15,719 nt of DNA from Spirochaetales bacterium (GCA_022771185.1 JALFCJ010000032.1:1-15719), one strand, 5' to 3'. Positions 1 to 8,689 are shown, counted from the first letter of the stretch. A program made the numbers and translations. Notes: generated by a model not told the origin, from the sequence alone.

Positions 1-1200
1 AAAACTTCCGATAATACATAGAACAGTAACTATCGGAAGAAGAATTCTCCTAGGAACAAGAATAAGCTTACTCAGTCTTGGAGCTACGATGAGGCCCAAT
101 AACAGAAGGAACAAGCATCCAAGGAAGCCTCCTGCAAGAACAGAAGCAAAGAGAGATGGCTGTGTCTTAATAAATAATGGGCCAGGTTGGAGACCGTGAA
201 CAATGAAGACACTGAGAATAATGGCTGTGACAGCGTCTCCAGGGACGGCAAGTGTAAGCATAGGAATAAGGGCACCACCAATACAAGCGTTATTACTGCT
301 TTCACTGGCGACTATGCCTTCTACCGCTCCTTCTCCAAATGGACAAGATGGTTTCTTTACTATCTTCTCTGCCGCGGAGTAAGCAATAAAAGAAGCTACA
401 GGACCGCCAGCTCCTGGCAGAGCTCCAATAAATGTTCCTATAACAGAGTAAAGCATTGAATGAGGGAAATGCTTGAACATATCCTTGGCACTGATCTTCT
501 CTTTCTTTATTTCGCTTACTTCTGCTCCCATTCGTCTTTCAGCAATTGCAGATATAACTTCCGTCATACCAAAGAGTCCTACAAGAGCAGGAACAACATT
601 TATTCCTCCCTGTAAGCTTCTTATTCCCAGAGTGAGACGTGGGCGTCCCATTACACTGTCCATTCCAATCATTGCAACAAATAAGCCTATTGCCGCGCTT
701 ACTAGTCCCTTTGTAAATGACTTACTTGTTAGGCTTCCTACTGCCAGGAGACCGAAGAACGAAAGAAGAAAGTAATCTATTGGATGGAACTTCAAGGCTA
801 TAGAAGATATAGGGCCAGAAAGAAGAGCAAGAGCAACAAAACCAAATACTGAACCTACGAAAGAATATACAGTAGCGAACTTGAGAGCCTTGTTTGCTTC
901 TCCCCTCTTACTTAAGGGATAACCGTCAAATGCAGTGACAACACTACTTGGAGCTCCTGGAATATTAATAAGAATGGCAGAGAGTGCCCCAGAGAATACT
1001 CCGACAACATATAATCCCATTATAGTCGCCATAGCATCCGATGCACTCCATGAATAAGTGACAGACACAAGAAGTGCTGTAGCCATTGTTACAGATAGCC
1101 CTGGGATAGCTCCGATAAATAATCCCAATACAGAACCAAGGAGAACGAGAAGAATAAATCTGAAGTCTGTGAAATATGATAAAAGCATACTAAAGTTCAT
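1..1200 (-). CDS. tctA: TctA, large membrane subunit of a tripartite tricarboxylate transporter (3' end outside window)
   Basis: The minus-strand frame is open from the ATG at 1198-1200 to the left edge, giving the first 400 residues of a protein whose family usually has about 500, so roughly the last 100 are missing. The translation begins MNFSMLLSYFTDFRFILLVL and continues LGLFIGAIPGLSVTMA, the N-terminal glycine/proline-rich signature of TctA; a second similar motif, LPGAGGPVASFIAYSAAEK, follows near residue 261, as expected for the internally duplicated family. It is almost entirely hydrophobic with many membrane helices. TctA forms the permease channel of TTT transporters, which import carboxylates using an ion gradient and a periplasmic binding protein. 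A strong Shine-Dalgarno (GGAGGAG) lies just before the start, and tctB ends 10 bases upstream, so translation is probably coupled. Substrate cannot be told from sequence. Confidence 0.93.
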   Translation of the reverse strand, partial: MNFSMLLSYFTDFRFILLVLLGSVLGLFIGAIPGLSVTMATALLVSVTYSWSASDAMATIMGLYVVGVFSGALSAILINIPGAPSSVVTAFDGYPLSKRGEANKALKFATVYSFVGSVFGFVALALLSGPISSIALKFHPIDYFLLSFFGLLAVGSLTSKSFTKGLVSAAIGLFVAMIGMDSVMGRPRLTLGIRSLQGGINVVPALVGLFGMTEVISAIAERRMGAEVSEIKKEKISAKDMFKHFPHSMLYSVIGTFIGALPGAGGPVASFIAYSAAEKIVKKPSCPFGEGAVEGIVASESSNNACIGGALIPMLTLAVPGDAVTAIILSVFIVHGLQPGPLFIKTQPSLFASVLAGGFLGCLFLLLLGLIVAPRLSKLILVPRRILLPIVTVLCIIGSF

Positions 1201-1210
1201 GCATCTCCTC

Positions 1211-1687
1211 CTATAATCCCAAATACCAGAATATCTTGCCTTTTGGCAGCATTACAGATAGATACTTGGCAAATAATAGGTAAATTAAGACCGATGATAT
1301 TACAGAAACCAGTAGTATAAACCACCATCTTCTCTCCCCTAGAAGCATCATCAATAACACTAGAAGGATGATAGTAGAGAGAACAAACCCGAGGAAATTG
1401 AATACAAGGAGATAAACAGTACAGACAAGGCCAAATATCAAGAGAGATTTAATATCCACCTTACCCTTTTCTTCCTTTTCACTTTCATTCTTCAAACCTT
1501 GTGAAATAATGGAAAGAGAGAGAATGAGAAGAAAGAAAGAGATAATTAAAGGGAACAAATATGGTGAAAGCTTCCATTCTACATTGAAATCTTTATGGGA
1601 AACAAACGACATAACAACGCCGAACACTGAAACCAGAAATAAAATAACACCTTCCCAAAAGGTAGATGAAAACTTCCTTTTTACCAC
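1211..1687 (-). CDS. tctB: TctB, small membrane subunit of a tripartite tricarboxylate transporter
   Basis: This 158-residue protein has the size and topology of TctB: a short basic N-terminus, a first membrane segment at about 11-29, a second at about 41-62, a charged loop (about 66-80, rich in K and E), then two closely spaced hydrophobic segments from about 82 to 150 separated by GERRWW. The small TctB subunit pairs with TctA in the inner membrane; sequence conservation in the family is low, so the call rests on topology plus position between tctC and tctA. Translation starts at a GTG (1685-1687) with AAGGAG seven bases upstream; a second GTG just before is in a frame that stops at once. 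The gene ends 10 bases before tctA. Confidence 0.88.
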   Translation of the reverse strand: MVKRKFSSTFWEGVILFLVSVFGVVMSFVSHKDFNVEWKLSPYLFPLIISFFLLILSLSIISQGLKNESEKEEKGKVDIKSLLIFGLVCTVYLLVFNFLGFVLSTIILLVLLMMLLGERRWWFILLVSVISSVLIYLLFAKYLSVMLPKGKIFWYLGL

Positions 1688-1710
1688 ACTTAACTCCTTT
1701 ACGTAGATAA

Positions 1711-1736
1711 CCGCAGGAAGAACAGTCTCCCTGCGG
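1711..1736 (-). promoter_or_regulatory. Intercistronic hairpin between tctC and tctB
   Basis: CCGCAGG at 1711-1717 is perfectly complementary to CCTGCGG at 1730-1736, with a 12-base loop. On the minus (transcribed) strand the hairpin follows the tctC stop by 20 bases and is followed by TTATCTACG rather than a U-run, so it is not a classic intrinsic terminator. In binding-protein transporter operons such hairpins often protect the 3' end of the binding-protein message so that it is made in excess over the membrane subunits; that role is inferred here. Confidence 0.7.
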
Positions 1737-1756
1737 CAAAACTAATTAGATTTTAA

Positions 1757-2779
1757 TCAGGGTCTTTCGATGCCGAATTCTGTTGGGCTATGCTTTGTAA
1801 CTCCCGCATCATCAAGCATCCAGCTTACCATGCTTTCCCAGCTCTTATAGAAAGCTTCAGCAGCTTCTACAGTAGTATACTGGACATAGAGTTCCTCAAG
1901 AGCATTTTCTTTTACGAATGTCTTCCATTCCTGACTCTCTACAACATTCTTTGTTGCCTTTCTCAAGACTTCAACAACATCATCGCTGACATCTTTTGAA
2001 ACAAGGAAGTTAAGAGGTGTGAAAGCATTCTTCATGTAATCTTTTGCTTCAGGATCAACTTCTTCAAATAGAGGAGCGTCTGGATAGATACTGAGCTTAA
2101 CATTGGAACTTACACCCAAAAGCTTTAGGTCACCACTCTCAATAAGAGCCTTGACAGTAGAAATATTAGAGTTTGTGAAGTCGACTTCACCGCTAAGAAC
2201 TGCAAGATAACAGTCACTTCCACTCTTGTAAGCTGTCATGGAAGGAACATATCCCAGCTTCTCCATAATAAGTCCCTGAACGTGGCCTGATCCACCAGGA
2301 CCTGTGTAACTCATCTTAATTTTTCCAGGATTTGCCTTCATATCAGAGAGAAGATCTTCAAGAGTGTTGTACTTGCTGTTCTTAGCAACGACGATTACTT
2401 TAGGGTCATTTACCATAGGAGAAATAATCTTATAGTCAGCATAACTAAGATCGCTAAGCCCCATTACTCTCTGTGTTCCAAGGCTTTCTGCTGTGAAAAG
2501 AACTGTATATCCATCGGGAACAGCATCAAGAGCAGCCTGACATCCGATTGAACCTGATGCACCTGCCTGGTTGACAACAGTTACACTAACCCCCAATTCC
2601 TTAGAAAGAAGTGCTGCAAACTTTCTACCGGAAACATCAGTGGTACCACCAGCACCATAAGGAACAATCATGGTGATACCCTTTTCAGGATATGTGCTAT
2701 TTGCTTCTGCTTGGCCTTGTGCGAAAACCGATGACAATAAAAGAAGCGCAGTAAGCGCCAGAACGATGATTTTTCTCAT
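1757..2779 (-). CDS. tctC: TctC/Bug-family periplasmic substrate-binding protein of the TTT transporter
   Basis: The 340-residue product has a Sec signal peptide (MRKIIVLALTALLLLSSVFA, cleavage probably after FA) and then the typical opening of Bug/TctC proteins, YPEKGITMIVPYGAGGTTD, followed by GR at the usual helix. These proteins bind small carboxylates in the periplasm and hand them to TctAB. No lipobox cysteine is seen, so it should be soluble. I chose the ATG at 2777-2779: it has AAGAGG six bases upstream and begins directly with the signal peptide. Two upstream in-frame ATGs (2797, 2809) lack a ribosome binding site and would put MFQFMKKRNH in front of the signal. It is first in the tctC-tctB-tctA order. 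The 124 bases upstream are very AT-rich and show no promoter I would defend. Confidence 0.93.
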   Translation of the reverse strand: MRKIIVLALTALLLLSSVFAQGQAEANSTYPEKGITMIVPYGAGGTTDVSGRKFAALLSKELGVSVTVVNQAGASGSIGCQAALDAVPDGYTVLFTAESLGTQRVMGLSDLSYADYKIISPMVNDPKVIVVAKNSKYNTLEDLLSDMKANPGKIKMSYTGPGGSGHVQGLIMEKLGYVPSMTAYKSGSDCYLAVLSGEVDFTNSNISTVKALIESGDLKLLGVSSNVKLSIYPDAPLFEEVDPEAKDYMKNAFTPLNFLVSKDVSDDVVEVLRKATKNVVESQEWKTFVKENALEELYVQYTTVEAAEAFYKSWESMVSWMLDDAGVTKHSPTEFGIERP

Positions 2780-2903
2780 ATGATTCCTCTTTTTCATAAA
2801 TTGAAACACTAAATTTGAGAAAATTCAACAATATTTGAAAAATTTATTCTACTTACTGCATATTATTTCGTTTCGTATTCAATTATCTCAGATTTCTCAC
2901 TTT

Positions 2904-4796
2904 TTATGCATAAATTGACTCGATTTCTTTATGGTAGAGATCATTTACTACATTTCTCTTTACTTCCTGCTTTCCTGATAGCTCCTTGCCTACCTTGAAT
3001 GATTCAGGAAGCAAAGCAAACCTTGAAATCTGCTCATATGTCTTAAAACCATTTGTCTTTGATACTAGTCTAGCAATCTCTTGGTTGATAAGTGATCTCA
3101 CTTCCTCAATATTCTCCAAGTGTTCTCTGTTTATATATGGCACTCCAGATTCTTTCAGGAATCTTTCGCAGTTTTTGCTGTCTATTACAATAAGAGCACC
3201 AAGAGCCTTTCTATCCTGACCTACGACTACAGCTGTCTCAATATATTGGCTGCTTCTGAGGGCTTCTTCAATAGGTGTCGGCTCTATGTTTTCTCCTCCA
3301 GAAAGTACAATTGTGTCTTTAGCTCTTCCTACAAGAGAGAAGTCTCCCTCCTTGCTCATTATTGCCAAGTCTCCAGTATGAAGCCAACCCTCTTTATCGA
3401 TGATCATATTAGTTCTCATCTCATCTTTGTAGTATCCCTTCATAATCTGGTCGCCTTTCATGATAAGTTCGCCCTTTTCTCCTACATTCTTCTCTTTTCC
3501 ACTCTCAAGATCTACGACTTTCACTATTGTCTCAGGAAGAGGTGAAATGAATGCTTTCTTTGGGCATCTGGTATCTGAGATGCCGATTACAGGACCAGTT
3601 TCTGTCATACCATAGCCATTAAGAAGCTTGATACCTACGGCAGCAAAGAAATCCTCCACATCTTTACCCATGCTTCCACCGCCACTAATTCCAAACTTAA
3701 AGTTCTTCCCAAGTTTGCTTTTGACCTGTGAAAATACTAATTTCTGTCCTAATGCATTAATAGGCTTAAGTATGATATAAGGGAAAAAACCTATGACTCT
3801 ATCGACTGCAACGCTACCTGATTTTGTGTGCGCAGTAGAACCAAGAACCTTTTTCTCGGCATTGCTATAATGCTTTCCAATAGACAGGAAGAAATTGAAG
3901 AGAGTCTTCTTTACCTTGCTCATTGATCTGACATTCTGATAGACTCCAGCCTTTACTGTCTCCCAGATTCTAGGAACAGAACCCATGTAATCTGGGTTTT
4001 CTCTCTGAATATCCGTAAGCATTATTTTTCCTATTGGCTTACTGTAAACGATTGTATGGGAAAGTGAAATAAACAGATACTGTATTATTCTTTCAAACGA
4101 GTGCCATACAGGAAGGACACTGAGCCACTTCTCACCTTTTTTAAATGGGTATAGGGTGTGCCCTACTCTACAAATATACAAAAAGTTACCATGAGTAGAC
4201 ATTACACCTTTAGGCAGACCAGTGGTACCTGAAGTGAAGATAATAGTTGCTGTATCACTTTCATCTCCAAGCATAACTTCCCTTTCTATCTTCTCTCTCT
4301 CCCCTTCAAAACCAAGTCTTTCTATACCTCTGGAAAGAAGAGCCTTATAAGAGATGACGGAGCTATTTAGCTCAATGCCAGTTTCATCGATGACAATTAC
4401 GTATTTTAGTTTTGGAAGTCTATCTGATACGCTAGTAAGCTTCTTATATAACTCTAAGTTCTCAACGACACAAACTTCAGCTTCAGTTGTCTTCAATATA
4501 TATTCAATCTCGTACTCCATGGCATCTCTACCTCTAGGTACATCGATGGCACCGAGGGAAAGTATGGAGAGATCAAGAGCAAGCCACTCAGGTCTGTTAT
4601 CAGATAAAAGACCTATTCTGTCTCCTCTTTTGACCCCCAACTCCATTAATGCTGACGCAATGGCTTTAGTTTTCTCCAATAGTTGGATGTATGTTGTTGA
4701 AACGAAAATACCCTTTTCGTTTTTTCCTCTTTGACATGTAAGCAAAGGATCATTCTTTGCCTTTTCATAAAACATTTGGACTACTGTTCTGTACAT
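2904..4796 (-). CDS. Long-chain fatty acid--CoA ligase (AMP-forming acyl-CoA synthetase)
   Basis: A 630-residue member of the ANL adenylate-forming superfamily, long-chain (ACSL/FadD-like) branch, which activates fatty acids to acyl-CoA via acyl-AMP. Core motifs are in order: the phosphate loop TSGTTGLPKG (188-197), the acyl-binding region VLPVWHSFER (228-237), NGYGMTETGP (393-402), GWLHTGDLA (470-478), the hinge GRAKDTIVLSGGENIEP (490-506), and near the C-terminus SGKQEVKRNVV, which fits the A10 lysine region. Length is normal for the long-chain group. The start at 4796 has no good Shine-Dalgarno, and an elaborate palindrome ends 11 bases upstream of it. The gene is probably its own unit: ppdK ends 105 bases upstream past a strong hairpin, and tctC begins 124 bases downstream. 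No beta-oxidation genes accompany it, so a role in recycling exogenous fatty acids into lipids is more likely than degradation (inference). Confidence 0.93.
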   Translation of the reverse strand: MYRTVVQMFYEKAKNDPLLTCQRGKNEKGIFVSTTYIQLLEKTKAIASALMELGVKRGDRIGLLSDNRPEWLALDLSILSLGAIDVPRGRDAMEYEIEYILKTTEAEVCVVENLELYKKLTSVSDRLPKLKYVIVIDETGIELNSSVISYKALLSRGIERLGFEGEREKIEREVMLGDESDTATIIFTSGTTGLPKGVMSTHGNFLYICRVGHTLYPFKKGEKWLSVLPVWHSFERIIQYLFISLSHTIVYSKPIGKIMLTDIQRENPDYMGSVPRIWETVKAGVYQNVRSMSKVKKTLFNFFLSIGKHYSNAEKKVLGSTAHTKSGSVAVDRVIGFFPYIILKPINALGQKLVFSQVKSKLGKNFKFGISGGGSMGKDVEDFFAAVGIKLLNGYGMTETGPVIGISDTRCPKKAFISPLPETIVKVVDLESGKEKNVGEKGELIMKGDQIMKGYYKDEMRTNMIIDKEGWLHTGDLAIMSKEGDFSLVGRAKDTIVLSGGENIEPTPIEEALRSSQYIETAVVVGQDRKALGALIVIDSKNCERFLKESGVPYINREHLENIEEVRSLINQEIARLVSKTNGFKTYEQISRFALLPESFKVGKELSGKQEVKRNVVNDLYHKEIESIYA

Positions 4797-4807
4797 GCCA
4801 TTATTAT

Positions 4808-4840
4808 TTTACACTTTTACACTTTTTGTAAAGATGTAAA
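4808..4840. promoter_or_regulatory. Nested symmetric palindrome before the acyl-CoA synthetase (operator candidate)
   Basis: On the plus strand the site reads TTTACA (4808-4813), N2, TTTACA (4816-4821), N5, TGTAAA (4827-4832), N2, TGTAAA (4835-4840). Both the inner and the outer inverted repeat are perfect and share the same centre at 4824, and each hexamer is repeated at 8-base spacing. It ends 11 bases before the synthetase start codon and no U-run follows on either strand, so an operator binding two dimers, or an RNA stem (13 of 14 pairs, one G-U) near the ribosome binding site, is more likely than a terminator. The regulator is unknown. Confidence 0.6.
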
Positions 4841-4873
4841 GTAATAATAATATGTAACAATTATCATTATTTT

Positions 4874-4895
4874 GGGGCGCTCTTTCGAACGCCCC
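4874..4895 (-). terminator. Strong GAAA-capped hairpin just after ppdK, lacking a U-run
   Basis: The minus strand folds into a nine-pair stem: GGGGCGTTC, loop GAAA (a GNRA tetraloop), GAGCGCCCC, with one G-U pair. It begins 7 bases after the ppdK stop. The following bases are AAAATAATGAT, so there is no U-run; it may stabilise the 3' end of the ppdK message or terminate weakly. Confidence 0.6.
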
Positions 4896-4901
4896 TGAAT
4901 A

Positions 4902-7604
4902 TTAGTTCTTCTTAGCTGCAATAGCTGCTTGAGCTGCTGCCAAGCGAGCGATTGGAACTCTGAAAGGAGAACATGAAACATAGTTGAGACCTGCACTCTG
5001 ACAGAATGCGATTGTCTTTGGATCTCCACCATGCTCACCGCAGATACCCATCTGCATATCTGGTCTGACACTGCGTCCAAGTCCAACAGCCATCTTCAAG
5101 AGTTTTCCGACACCATCGAAGTCGATTGTTGCAAATGGATCGTAGTCATAGAACTGCTTATCTGAGTCACCGACATAGTGTGTGAGGAATGAAGCAGAGT
5201 CATCACGTGAGAATCCACAAGTCATCTGTGTAAGGTCGTTTGTTCCAAATGAGAAGAATTCTGCACTTCTGGCAATCTCGTCAGCTGTGAGAGCAGCTCT
5301 TGGAACCTCGATCATTGTACCGATTTCGTATGGGATTACAAGATTATTCTCAGCAAATACTTTCTCAATCTCTTCGACAGCCTTAGCCTTACAATAATCG
5401 AACTCTTTATAGATGCCTACGAGAGGAATCATTATTTCAGGATTTACCTTGATACCCTTTCTCTTAGTATTGATTGCAGCTTCCATAATAGCTCTTACCT
5501 GCATCTTCAAGATTTCTGGATAAACTACAGCAAGTCTGCATCCTCTGAAACCAAGCATTGGGTTGAACTCGTGGAGAGAGTTACACTTCTTGGCAATATC
5601 TTCAACACTGATACCCATTGTCTGACTCATTTCGTGACGTGAAGTGTGGTCATTTGGAAGGAATTCATGGAGAGGTGGATCCAAAAGTCTGATGACGACA
5701 GGAAGACCATTCATTGCCTCGAAAATACCTTCGAAGTCGCTTCTCTGCATAGGAAGAAGCTCAGAGAGAGCTGCTTCTCTAGCTCTTGTGTTGTCGGCAA
5801 GAATCATCTTTCTCATAGCTATGATTCTGTTACCGCCGAAGAACATATGTTCTGTTCTGCAGAGACCGATACCTTCAGCTCCAAGCATTATTGCATATCT
5901 GGCATCCTTAGGTGTATCAGCATTTGTTCTTACGCTCATGGTCTTGATTTCGTTTACATATCCCATGAACTTCTTATAGTCCTGATAGAGCATTGACTCG
6001 CTCTCTCTCATTGTGCCTTCAAGAACCTGCATGATTTCACTTGGCTTTACTGCAATCTTTCTTGCATATACAGCACCTGTAAAGCCGTCGATTGCCATGT
6101 AGTCGCCTTCCTGAAGAGTCTTGCCGTTTACAGTAAGAGTCTTCTTAGGTTCATTGATTGAGATTTCACCACAACCAGAGACACATGGGCATCCCATACC
6201 TCTGGCGACGACTGCTGCATGGCTTGTCATACCGCCACGACATGTTACGATACCACGGGAAACAGCCATACCGCCGATATCTTCAGGGCTTGTCTCTACT
6301 CTGACAAGAAGAACATCCTTTCCTTCTGCAGCGGCTGCCTCAGCATCCTTTGCATTGAAGTAAATCTGACCACAAGCTCCACCAGGAGAAGCGTTAAGAC
6401 CCTTGGTATCAGGAGTAATATTAAGGTCTCTGATTATCTTGTTGTCGAGAATAGGAGCAAAGAGCTTTGAGAACTCGTTTGCAGGAACTCTGGAGACAGC
6501 TGTCTCTTTGTCGATAAGTCCCTCTTCCACCATCTCAACCTGGCTTCTGATCCAGCTGAAGATTGTTCTCTTACCATTTCTAGTCTGAAGCATGTAGAGT
6601 TTTCCTTCCTGGATAGTGAATTCAAGGTCCTGCATATCATGATAATGCTTCTCAAGCTTCTCTCTGATATCACAAAGCTGCTTGTAAGCATTAGGATTAA
6701 CTTTCTCAAGTGTATCTATCTTCTGAGGAGTTCTGATACCGGCAACAACGTCCTCGCCCTGAGCATTCATGAGATACTCACCGAAGAACTTATTCTCACC
6801 TGTGGATGGGTCACGTGTAAATGCAACACCTGTACCACTTGTCTCGCCCATGTTACCGAATACCATGGCCTGAACGTTTTCGGCTGTTCCCAAAAGTCCA
6901 CGGATATCGTTCATAAGTCTATACTTGATGGCTCTTTCGTTATTCCAGCTGTTGAATACAGCGTCAATAGCCTTAAAGAGCTGATACTGAGGATCCTCTG
7001 GGAAATCTTCACCTGTGTGTTTCTTATAAATGATCTTATATCTCTTTATGACTTCCTTAAGGTTTTCTGTGTCAAGTTCTGTATCGAAGACTTTACCGTT
7101 TTCATCTTTGACAGACTGAAGTGCATCTTCAAACTTTGCATGAGGAACGCCCATTACAACGTCACCGAACATCTGGATAAAACGTCTGTAAGAATCCCAA
7201 GCAAATCTTTCATTACCTGTCTTGTCGATAAGAGCCTGAAGTGAATCAGGTGTGAGACCAAGGTTAAGGACAGTATCCATCATACCTGGCATTGACTGTG
7301 CAGCGCCGGAACGGACAGAAACAAGGAGAGGATTCTTCTTATCACCAAGCTTTGCGCCCATAAGGTCTTCAAGCTTCTTTAGGTTGACAAGAACTTCATC
7401 TCTCATTCCATTAGGATAAGTTCCATTATGCTTATCAAAGAAATCGCAAGCTTCTGTTGTGATTGTGAATCCTGGAGGAACAGGGAGACCGATGCTTGTC
7501 ATATCAGCAAGGTTGGCACCCTTTCCACCAAGTAGATCTTTCATGTCGCCTCTGCCTTCAGCTTTTCCATCGCCGAAGAAGTAAACATACTTTTTGTCTG
7601 CCAT
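4902..7604 (-). CDS. ppdK: Pyruvate, phosphate dikinase
   Basis: A full-length 900-residue PPDK (EC 2.7.9.1), which interconverts ATP + phosphate + pyruvate and AMP + PPi + phosphoenolpyruvate in the cytoplasm. The N-terminal nucleotide-binding half starts with LLGGKGANLADMTSIGLPVP (24-43) and includes SVRSGAAQSMPGMMDTVLN (96-114). The swivelling phosphohistidine domain carries GGMTSHAAVVARG with the catalytic His at 462. The C-terminal TIM barrel holds the PEP/pyruvate site, including GTMIEVPRAAL, FGTNDLTQMTCGFSRDD and GICGEHGGDP with the catalytic Cys near 855. The start ATG has CAGGAA upstream. In anaerobes PPDK commonly runs toward pyruvate in place of, or beside, pyruvate kinase, sparing ATP by using PPi; that direction is inferred. 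No PPDK regulatory protein gene is adjacent. Confidence 0.98.
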   Translation of the reverse strand: MADKKYVYFFGDGKAEGRGDMKDLLGGKGANLADMTSIGLPVPPGFTITTEACDFFDKHNGTYPNGMRDEVLVNLKKLEDLMGAKLGDKKNPLLVSVRSGAAQSMPGMMDTVLNLGLTPDSLQALIDKTGNERFAWDSYRRFIQMFGDVVMGVPHAKFEDALQSVKDENGKVFDTELDTENLKEVIKRYKIIYKKHTGEDFPEDPQYQLFKAIDAVFNSWNNERAIKYRLMNDIRGLLGTAENVQAMVFGNMGETSGTGVAFTRDPSTGENKFFGEYLMNAQGEDVVAGIRTPQKIDTLEKVNPNAYKQLCDIREKLEKHYHDMQDLEFTIQEGKLYMLQTRNGKRTIFSWIRSQVEMVEEGLIDKETAVSRVPANEFSKLFAPILDNKIIRDLNITPDTKGLNASPGGACGQIYFNAKDAEAAAAEGKDVLLVRVETSPEDIGGMAVSRGIVTCRGGMTSHAAVVARGMGCPCVSGCGEISINEPKKTLTVNGKTLQEGDYMAIDGFTGAVYARKIAVKPSEIMQVLEGTMRESESMLYQDYKKFMGYVNEIKTMSVRTNADTPKDARYAIMLGAEGIGLCRTEHMFFGGNRIIAMRKMILADNTRAREAALSELLPMQRSDFEGIFEAMNGLPVVIRLLDPPLHEFLPNDHTSRHEMSQTMGISVEDIAKKCNSLHEFNPMLGFRGCRLAVVYPEILKMQVRAIMEAAINTKRKGIKVNPEIMIPLVGIYKEFDYCKAKAVEEIEKVFAENNLVIPYEIGTMIEVPRAALTADEIARSAEFFSFGTNDLTQMTCGFSRDDSASFLTHYVGDSDKQFYDYDPFATIDFDGVGKLLKMAVGLGRSVRPDMQMGICGEHGGDPKTIAFCQSAGLNYVSCSPFRVPIARLAAAQAAIAAKKN

Positions 7605-7658
7605 TGAAATATTCCTGTTTATTAAGTTTTATTAGATTTTTGTTTAATCGCAAATTCA

Positions 7659-7687
7659 ATGTTACTAGTTAAACAAATTACAGTCAA
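7659..7687 (-). promoter_or_regulatory. Sigma70-type promoter for ppdK
   Basis: Minus strand: -35 TTGACT (7682-7687), 17-base spacer, -10 TAACAT (7659-7664). It sits in the 212-base gap between the sigma gene terminator and ppdK and would give a leader of about 45-50 bases. I see no riboswitch-like structure in the leader. Confidence 0.55.
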
Positions 7688-7781
7688 TCAAAAATAAAAC
7701 ATTCTAAATGCAAATGTCTCTATATAAAGCATTAACGATTTATAAAAATAAATAAAAGTTATACATCTATTACAAAATAGA

Positions 7782-7807
7782 AAGAGCTGAAGTCTCCCCC
7801 AGCTCTT
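7782..7807 (-). terminator. Intrinsic terminator of the sigma factor gene
   Basis: On the minus strand AAGAGCTG, a 10-base loop and CAGCTCTT form a perfect 8-bp stem, followed by TTCTATTTTG. It starts 9 bases after the sigma gene stop codon. The plus strand also has a T-run after the stem (AGTTTTTT), so it could work in both directions. Confidence 0.75.
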
Positions 7808-7816
7808 AGTTTTTTA

Positions 7817-8689
7817 TCAGATTGCCTCAGAGTAATACTCCAAGCCTACGCTTTCTCCGTTGTTTCTAAGCTTCTGGAGAGCAGCCTTCTCAATCTGTCT
7901 GATTCTCTCTTTTGTAAGGTTATACTCATCGCCAATTGCCTTAAGACTCATTGGTTCGTTGCCATTAAAGCCATATCTCTTTTCGATGATGTCTCTCTCT
8001 TTGTCACCAAGAACAGACAACAGGCCTCTTACATCCTTCTCCATCATATGGTTGACAACATCGTCTTCAGGTGACTGAGTCTTATCTTCAACAAAGTCAA
8101 AGTAACTGCTGTCACCCTCTTCATCACCCTTAATAGGACTATCGAAGCTAATCATATCTCTTGTAACTTCCAATAGGTTCTTTACAAGAGTTACATCCAA
8201 GCCCGAAGCCACAGCAATCTCATCTACTGTGGGATCGCTGATACCCTTTTTGTGGATAAGATCATTCTTTGCCCTTACAATCTGAATAAGTTCATTGCTT
8301 CTATTCAAAGGTAGTCTAACAGGTCTTGACTGTTCTGCAAGAGCCTTTAGAATAGCCTGTCTAACCCACCATACGGCATAAGAAATAAAGTGGTATCCCT
8401 TCTCAGGCTCGAACTTATCAACAGCTGTCATAAGACCAATGTTGCCTTCATTGATCAAGTCTTCAAGAGGCATTCCCTGACCTCTGAATTTCTTTGCAAC
8501 AGATACGACAAATCTGAGATTTGAGTTAATAAGTTTCTCTCTGGCCTTCTTGTCACCATTCTTTGCCTTAAGAGCAAGTTCATACTCTTCGTCATATGTA
8601 AGAAGTGGAATCTTGTCGATAGTTTTCAAATATGTTGAAAGAACTTCGTTATCAGAATCAGAGTATTTAGTGTTTTTTACGTCGGCCAT
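7817..8689 (-). CDS. Sigma70-family RNA polymerase sigma factor (group 1/2, RpoD/RpoS-like)
   Basis: A 290-residue sigma factor lacking the long region 1.1 of classical RpoD. Region 1.2 lies at about 14-46, region 2 at 52-121 (LINSNLRFVVSVAKKFRG; core-binding DLINEGNIGLM; -10 recognition FISYAVWWVRQAI), region 3 at about 131-206, and region 4 at 219-275 ending in the helix-turn-helix ERIRQIEKAALQKLR. The DNA-contacting parts look like primary/group 2 factors, so it should read RpoD-type promoters. Whether it is the housekeeping factor or a stationary/stress factor cannot be settled without the rest of the genome; the short N-terminus and size favour group 2 (RpoS-like). Start ATG has AAGGAG eight bases upstream. 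It has its own terminator and a 176-base upstream region with two promoter candidates and repeats. Confidence 0.93.
   Translation of the reverse strand: MADVKNTKYSDSDNEVLSTYLKTIDKIPLLTYDEEYELALKAKNGDKKAREKLINSNLRFVVSVAKKFRGQGMPLEDLINEGNIGLMTAVDKFEPEKGYHFISYAVWWVRQAILKALAEQSRPVRLPLNRSNELIQIVRAKNDLIHKKGISDPTVDEIAVASGLDVTLVKNLLEVTRDMISFDSPIKGDEEGDSSYFDFVEDKTQSPEDDVVNHMMEKDVRGLLSVLGDKERDIIEKRYGFNGNEPMSLKAIGDEYNLTKERIRQIEKAALQKLRNNGESVGLEYYSEAI

Noticed and set aside
2780..2809. Upstream starts of TctC at 2797 and 2809
   Set aside because: Neither has a Shine-Dalgarno, and they would add ten residues before an already complete signal peptide that starts at 2779.
2810..2903. AT-rich gap upstream of tctC with short repeats (TTCAA-N6-TTGAA)
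   Set aside because: Arms are only five bases in very AT-rich DNA and no promoter with acceptable -35 and -10 spacing is seen, so no regulatory site is claimed.
4354..7244. Several plus-strand open frames of 60-200 codons opposite the synthetase and ppdK genes
   Set aside because: They are antisense to strongly conserved proteins, show no family motifs and have no ribosome binding sites.
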